Made by a program: the position numbers and the translations under genes. A stretch of 6,354 nucleotides of DNA from an uncultured Sutterellaceae bacterium (lineage in GTDB: Bacteria; Pseudomonadota; Gammaproteobacteria; Burkholderiales; Burkholderiaceae_F). Of the stretch, positions 6,122 through 6,354 are shown piece after piece. The stretch covers positions 1 through 6,354 of the forward strand of contig CAMYAA010000062.1 of the NCBI GenBank assembly GCA_947253615.1, written 5' to 3'. A model generated the notes under the pieces. That model did not search any database. It was not told the origin of the DNA and was given only the letters and a program-made list of their open reading frames with translations. Every line of letters begins with the position of its first letter. The stretch's first letter is position 1.

Positions 6122-6354
6122 ATGTTCAAACAACGTACACTCAAAGCCCCCGTTGAGGCGGTTGGGATTGGATTACATAGTGGCCGCAAGGTCCGCTTAG
6201 TTATGCGTCCTGCGCCCGAAAATACGGGGATTGTGTATCGCCGTGTGGATTTAGATCCTGTGGTCGAAATTCCCGCGACGCCGTTACGCGTCAATGACAC
6301 GCGTATGGCGACTACGGTGAACGAAGGCAAGGTGATTGTCTCGACGATTGAGCA
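6122..6354 (+). CDS. lpxC: UDP-3-O-acyl-N-acetylglucosamine deacetylase LpxC (3' partial)
   Basis: LpxC is the zinc-dependent cytoplasmic deacetylase that catalyses the committed step of lipid A synthesis. The visible 77 residues start [20 protein letters not shown], closely following E. coli [20 protein letters not shown], then show [21 protein letters not shown] and end in VSTIE. In the family this is followed by the zinc-ligand His of STVEHL (His79 in E. coli). The final two bases, CA, are compatible with that His codon, so the window stops on the first zinc ligand. The start at 6122 is set by homology; the ribosome-binding site is weak (AAGA only 3 nt away, GAGAAG at 6103-6108 rather far). 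Translation initiation may thus be modest, and LpxC is also known in E. coli to be controlled by FtsH proteolysis. Presence of lpxC implies an outer membrane with lipid A. Confidence 0.95.
   Translation, partial: MFKQRTLKAPVEAVGIGLHSGRKVRLVMRPAPENTGIVYRRVDLDPVVEIPATPLRVNDTRMATTVNEGKVIVSTIE

Noticed and set aside
1..6354. Mobile element, CRISPR array, prophage or new defence system
   Set aside because: All coding space is accounted for by six dcw-cluster genes in conserved order; no transposase, integrase, terminal repeats or regularly spaced repeats were seen.

Overview
The window is a chromosomal segment of a Gram-negative proteobacterium covering the distal end of the division and cell wall (dcw) cluster. 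All genes are on the + strand in the order murC (5' end cut off by the window edge), ddlB, ftsQ, ftsA, ftsZ, lpxC (3' end cut off). This order, ending in lpxC, is the usual beta/gammaproteobacterial arrangement. From memory of the families, the MurC, Ddl and FtsQ proteins read as betaproteobacterial (for example the YDFQNKYF stretch of Ddl and the [10 protein letters not shown] stretch of MurC). FtsA and FtsZ are more divergent. A host-associated Burkholderiales lineage such as Sutterellaceae is my best guess, but it is an inference and not proven here. Leucine codon use is odd for such moderately GC-rich DNA: in ftsA, TTA is the commonest Leu codon and CTG occurs once in 42.

Layout: 1-1300 murC, then a 57-nt spacer with a small hairpin; 1358-2290 ddlB; a 29-nt gap with a clear Shine-Dalgarno; 2320-3216 ftsQ; a 34-nt gap; 3251-4528 ftsA; a 191-nt AT-rich leader holding inverted repeats and an imperfect repeat of the ftsZ ribosome-binding region (4529-4719); 4720-6045 ftsZ; a 76-nt gap with a perfect 9-bp stem-loop; 6122 to the window end, lpxC. 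The short gaps from murC to ftsA suggest cotranscription. The two structured gaps around ftsZ are the natural places for expression to be reset.

How the genes work together: MurC adds L-Ala to UDP-MurNAc and Ddl makes the D-Ala-D-Ala that ends the peptidoglycan stem peptide. FtsQ links the cytoplasmic ring to the septal synthases, FtsA anchors FtsZ filaments to the membrane, and FtsZ forms the ring. LpxC commits material to lipid A, so the block couples septation, wall and outer-membrane synthesis.

I found no mobile element, CRISPR array, RNA gene or new multi-gene system. The points most worth a second look are in otherwise standard genes: an FtsA with a degenerate ATP phosphate-2 motif and an N-terminal insertion, an FtsZ with unusual substitutions near the nucleotide site and six cysteines, and the inverted repeats flanking ftsZ.
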